Part shown: piece after piece, positions 59,640 to 64,000 of the stretch
How positions within the stretch are numbered: position 1 is the first letter of the stretch
How the letters are laid out: every line of letters starts with the position of its first letter
Assembly: GCA_935421135.1 (NCBI GenBank)
Contig: OW285187.1
Span: forward strand, 19,282,429-19,346,428
Reading direction: 5' to 3'
Origin: Bugulina stolonifera
Taxonomy: Eukaryota > Bryozoa > Gymnolaemata > Cheilostomatida > Bugulidae
DNA length: 64,000 bases
Made by a program: the position numbers and the translations under genes
The notes under the pieces: model-generated
What the model saw: only the letters and a program-made list of their open reading frames with translations
Databases searched by the model: none
Told to the model about the DNA's origin: nothing

Positions 59640-62214
59640 CTATTTATTTAAAGCCAAAGTTGGATCAACATTTTGTAGGTGGAATTCATCGAACTGAACC
59701 ATTGTTTGCAATACGGAGACAAGTCTACCAGATTCGAATGGTGGGCACCATACACTGAATTCCTTCAATTCGGCAATCTACAAAGCTTGCACGAAGAAAA
59801 AAGATTTTCTATATTATTATTACAAATGCAACTACTAGCGTTTCTTCTTTCTCGTGTGATATGAAGTTAGCTTATGGAATTATATTTTTTACATCATCAT
59901 AATCATGTAAGTGTGGTGGGAACAATGAAATGTTTCCTGTTTTTTTTTGCGTTTTAGTCCCAATCAATAATAAATTATTAATAAATTGTACCTAGTTGAT
60001 TGGATGGGTGTCCAGCCACATGTTTTTTATAATTAGTATAACATTAGGTGAGGTAAGATGCATCAAAACTTTGATTATCACTAGACTATATGGGCAAATA
60101 AAAAATCTTGTAATAGGGGTAAACACTAATTACTTTTATTGATCCAATTATCAAATAAAAAATAATTTTTACTTGTTAATCAAGTTTTTTAATGAAGCCC
60201 TGCCTACCAGTCAAATCTGAAAAAGGAATAAACACAATGATCAGCAGCAGCTCATGTAATAAAGTGTTGAAATCAGGATTTTTGTTCTCTTGTCATTTAA
60301 AGACGGGACAACTGGTAGCAAACCAGCTCCTAGCAATAAGTTCAACATCATTCAGTGTATCGAACCACGTTTGGCACCCGTTGACACCGTATGAGAGCAG
60401 GTTCGGTGTCAACCTGTGTATCGAACTAGATTTGGCATCGGTTAACACCGAATGAGACCAGGGCGAAAGGGTTCGTTGTTAGCCGGTGCTTCATTAAATT
60501 GTGATAAAAAACCGAATGTGAGTAGGGAGACAACACCGTGGAGGCCTATATTATTTCACATTTTCCTTCGCAAATAACCCACAAATACATGTAGGCCTAC
60601 CTGTAGGGTGATTACAAGTGCTGGCTGTAGTAGAAATAATCAGTTGATATATCCATAGAAAAGCTCCAGCCACACCCTGATAAAGGGAAGTCAAATGTCA
60701 TATGTTTGATACTGTAGATTAGGATTCCAATTGATTATACAATATAACATTATGGCAAGGTCACCTCTAGGATAATACGCTGAGTTCAATACATCATGAA
60801 AAGGGACCATTGTCCAATAAAAATCCATAAGTAACGGTTTATACAGGTGAGAGTCCACACGGGTAATAGTCCACTGGAACACACAAGTGAGAGTCAACAC
60901 AGGTAATGAATGGTCTATACACAAAAGTTCACAAAGGTGAAATAGCCAAGGCCAATAAGGGTGTGTGAGAATACTTTTCCAAGTGCCCTGCTAATCAACT
61001 CTATGAACAAGTGCACACTTGAAATAGTGATAATTTGCCTTTGTTTAGATTTGATGAGGAATAACACAACTAGGAGCAGCTGAGTGTAGAAAGTAGGGTA
61101 ATTACACACTCATGGTTTTTTGTTGCGACTAGACTAATAATTATTAATACTAGTAGTAGTAGCCAATAGTTTATATTGCACTACATTGTGGTTGCCAATA
61201 GTTTATAGTGTACTAGCAGTTGCCAATAGTTTATAGTGTACTAGTAGTTGGTAGTTTATATTGTACTAGTAGTTGGTAGTTTATATTGTACTAGTAGTTG
61301 GTAGCTTATATTAGTGCTGGGCGGTTTGGATTTGCATGCCCATTCAGTTTTTTTGCTGATTTTTCAAAAAAACTGAATGATACTGAAGTTGTCTTCTACC
61401 CCTCGGTTTAATTTAGTTTTTTAAATTAAGGAAAAAAAACACTGAATCGAAAACTGAATACTCAATGCTGGGAGTTGTCACACTCTGCGCTTAAACTGTA
61501 ATGGCGGCCATTTTAATTTTCTCTAATAAATCGCAATTATTAAATACCAATGACCTATAATAATATGCAAGTATGACAACTGGAATCGAGTGAAACTAAA
61601 GTAAATCATCTCTGGGTGACAATGATGGCTGCAGCTAAATGTCTGAATTCCAAAGATGACATGGAATTATGAAGATTGAAAGATGCATAACATGAATTCA
61701 TGTGTTCGTAGTTTCAGTCATTACCGGAAAAGGCGGCCATTTTTATTTTGTTTAATAATCGGCAATAATTAAACATTAATTATTTATAACAATACACAAG
61801 TTTGACTACTAGAATCGAATGAAAACTACAGTAAATCCTTACTGGGTGACATTGATGGCTGCAGCTAAGTCTGTATTCCAAGGATGATATCGAATTATAA
61901 AGAGTAAAAGAAGCATAACATGAATTCACTTGTTCTCAACGCCAGCCATTATCGAAAGTGGGTGCGCTAAGAGGCCAGGCGCGGTTTTTGAACCGAAAGA
62001 AAAAACACTGAAAACTGAACGATACCGAAACACCATGCAGCACTAGTTTATATTGTACTAGTAGTTGGTAGTATATATTGTACTAGTTGTACTGATACTA
62101 GTGGTATGAACTTACCTGTTTGGTAGTAACTATGCAGGTAATGCACTTGTATGCAGTCAGACTATAAGCCTGAGTATCACATGCTATATGGCAGAGCTCT
62201 ATTAAACTTCCAGC
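59640..62214 (-). CDS. unidentified gene, 3' exons (continues right)
   Basis: Minus-strand exons with good acceptors: 62214-62116 (AGSLIELCHIACDTQAYSLT...), 61079-60921 (LLLVVLFLIKSKQRQIITIS..., donor GTATAG), 60873-60765 (WTITRVDSHLYKPLLMDFYW..., donor uncertain) and terminal 59777-59640 (IAELKEFSVWCPPFESGRLV... ending DPTLALNK and TAG). The first, second and last join in phase 0. The third exits in another phase, so a further small exon or different donor is needed. The segments are helical and hydrophobic, compatible with a HEAT/ARM-like or multi-pass protein; I do not recognise the family. The stop lies about 460 bp upstream of the TAO kinase 5' exon, same strand. A hAT-like element occupies the intron at 61312-62045. 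Confidence 0.5.
60355..60470 (+). repeat. 61-bp tandem duplication
   Basis: GTGTATCGAAC.A..TTTGGCA and CGGTT.ACACCG.ATGAGA.CAGG occur twice in tandem with substitutions, in an intron of the unidentified gene. Confidence 0.6.
61170..62110. repeat. 24-bp tandem repeat split by an insertion
   Basis: Units of AGTAGTTGGTAGTTTATATTGTACT occupy 61170-61311 and resume at 62046-62110, on either side of the hAT-like element. Confidence 0.8.
61312..62045. mobile_element. hAT-like non-autonomous element, copy 2
   Basis: Ends TAGTGCTGGGCGG and CAGCACTA (8 bp exact TIR), flanks GCTTATAT and GTTTATAT (7/8). It is homologous throughout to 12654-13589 but has two rather than three internal units (about 229-bp period). 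No ORF. Confidence 0.8.
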
Positions 62215-63983
62215 CTGAAATATTTAGAATAGTCACTATAAAAGTGTAATAGAAATATAATGTGCTTGCACTCGTACTTGGGACATAGTGGGAAATAAAC
62301 AACAGGAGAAAGGGATGGCATCTCCTGCACAGCTTAGCATAGGCCTACTGGCTACGCAATAGTGTTAAAAAGAGACAATGTTTCTTCGGATAACTTTCAT
62401 GTATCGGGACACCAATGAGATAACCTGCCCAGCAAGACCATGCATGCAGGCATATCAATTAATAATCCTCTTCTTGTGTAGCTGGAATTTGACACACTAT
62501 AAGATTTTCTCTAGACTATAGCCTTAGGAACTGCCAGGTATCTGTAGGTAAAGGGGAGTGAGGCATGGACTGGTATGTTTACATGTATGGCCTACAATAA
62601 TATATCATGCTGACAGGCCAACAATTAAGGGATATAGGTATACAGAATTAATACAATATTATATACTTGTACAGGTAGACATGGTAACTGCATATGAGCA
62701 TAGAAAATGTGTAACATAATGCACATATAGGCCAATTTCGCACAGACTTAACCACTGAACTACTCCAGCCTTAATGTAATATACATTTTGACCAATAATG
62801 ATCAAGACAAAACATGTACATACTGCACTGTACACATGCACTAGATAAAGAGCAGAGAAATATGTCAGAATAGACACTACTGTGTTAAACCCAGCACTAT
62901 TGTAGTAATGAAGAATTTTATTATTCTTACTAAAAATGAATCCAGCATACGTGGCCAGACGCAAGCTTTGTTTTGGTGGAAAGCTGCAGTACCTATGCAT
63001 ATGCAATGAACCAATTGCAGTGCAGAACATTCTCTGGCAATAGGAATTTAAACATTAATCCATGTAAGAAGCAAAACATCAACACATGAAATATCTCCAG
63101 AGAGGTTTGCAAGTTGTGCTTTGGAAACTCAAGTTACCATGGCCAACTCTTAGTTGTGACTAACCCAAAACTTTCAAGTTGCAAACTAAATCTTTACATG
63201 TTCACAGAACCTCAAGTTTTTATCAAGTTATTGACAAGTCCAGTTAACAGTTCAATTCTTTTATTGTCAAGCTCAAGTTTTTTTTACAGTTATACAAGTT
63301 TAGCTGAAATATTATAACAAAATGGTGCCAGAAGTTCAAATTTCAAAGCAAAATTGCCACTATTTATGAAAAATGTTGGTGTGGGATAATATTTTAATTA
63401 TAAATAGTAGTACGAGATGCATTTTTTATTTATTACCTAATATTTCGTTACTTGTCCAAGTAACATCATCAGAGGATAAAATGATCATTTTATCCTCTGA
63501 TGATGTTACTTGGACAAGTAACAAAATATTAGGTAATAAATCGAAAATAAAAAATGCGTCTCGAACTACTGTCACTATTTTAGTGTAAAATGGATGACTT
63601 CTTTGATTTTCGGTTATCGAATATTTTAACTTAAAGGTGTGTGATTTACGAGTCTTTAACACAGCCATAATTAAATCATAATACAAAATACAAGCTGATA
63701 GCTACATGTATTATATCCAAGTCACAAGTCATTTTATTGAACCATATAATTAATTAACTCAGCGAGTGTGGCAAATCTCTGCATAAATAACTGCCTTCGT
63801 GAACTGTGCAGCCCTTAGTGGTGCAGTATATGTATTGGCTGTTTGATAGTAGGCATACGGTGAAACTATTCCACCAATGTTGTTTGCAATTCTGCAACTT
63901 CCAGGTAGATAGCAGCTTTTCTTAAAATTGAGGGAGTTACTTTACTGTGCATTCATGTAAATTTTATACACAGTGCAACTTAC
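62215..63983. other. intronic/intergenic, mostly featureless
   Basis: The minus-strand ORF at 62659-63030 includes a plausible acceptor and MFCTAIGSLHMH, but phases do not fit neighbours. The only clear structure is the foldback at 63400-63573. Confidence 0.4.
63400..63573. mobile_element. palindromic foldback element, second family member
   Basis: Arms of about 80 bp: AGTAGTACGAGATGCAT..., CCTAATATTTCG, TTACTTGTCCAAGTAAC, ATCATCAGAGGATAAAATGA, then the complement. The arms meet at a central ATGATCAT without a loop. It is related to the inner hairpin at 48325-48450. Confidence 0.8.
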
Positions 63984-64000
63984 CTAATTCAAACTCCAAG
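63984..64000 (-). CDS. possible exon cut by window edge
   Basis: Minus strand CTTGGAGTTTGAATTAG is followed by GTAAGT at 63983-63978. One frame (LEFEL) is open. It is probably an upstream exon of the unidentified gene at 59640-62214, but the phase does not join directly to 62214. Confidence 0.3.

Noticed and set aside
60612..60635. 24-nt microexon (PALVITLQ) in the unidentified gene
   Set aside because: Flanking splice signals exist, but phase does not connect consistently to both neighbours.

Overview
The window is intron-rich, AT-rich nuclear DNA from an animal. Introns use GT-AG sites, with one GC-AG exception. The protein families seen (TAO kinase, importin-7/8, a WW-WW-PH protein) are metazoan or holozoan. 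Gene order, intron sizes and the repeat types suggest an invertebrate, possibly an early-branching one such as a sponge. I cannot place the species from sequence alone.

Layout, left to right: (1) 1-2718 holds a short candidate exon and two foldback repeats plus a tandem repeat. (2) 2719-13934, minus strand: a 13-exon gene for a protein with two WW domains and a PH domain (PLEKHA5/7-like). Its introns carry a 32-copy 21-bp minisatellite, an inverted duplication and a hAT-like element. (3) 13935-22032: intergenic, with a decayed GIY-YIG (Penelope-like) fragment, a tRNA-like unit inside a terminal-inverted-repeat element, and a non-LTR retrotransposon at 18408-21410 (minus) disabled by nonsense codons only. 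(4) 22033-34898, plus strand: a complete 22-exon importin-7/8 gene (1041 codons plus stop). (5) 34899-41357: a repeat-rich spacer with nested hAT-type elements having exact 8-bp target duplications, two tRNA-derived SINEs and an LTR-like block. (6) 41358-44261, minus: last exons of an unidentified membrane protein. (7) 45902-58871 (5' UTR exon to 59179), minus: a complete TAO kinase gene (17 coding exons, about 962 aa). (8) 59640 to beyond 62214, minus: the 3' part of an unidentified gene.

The exon models of the three main genes were assembled by hand. In each, all splice phases agree and the summed coding length is a multiple of three. The genes are unrelated housekeeping or signalling genes (nuclear import, stress-kinase signalling, membrane or junction scaffold) and do not form a functional cluster. 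I found no dedicated novel multi-gene system. The most unusual material is the layered mobile-element structure and a few splice-site oddities: a triplicated 5' splice site and an overlapping upstream ORF in the TAO kinase gene, a GC-AG intron in the importin gene, and an optional stop-containing exon in the WW-PH gene.
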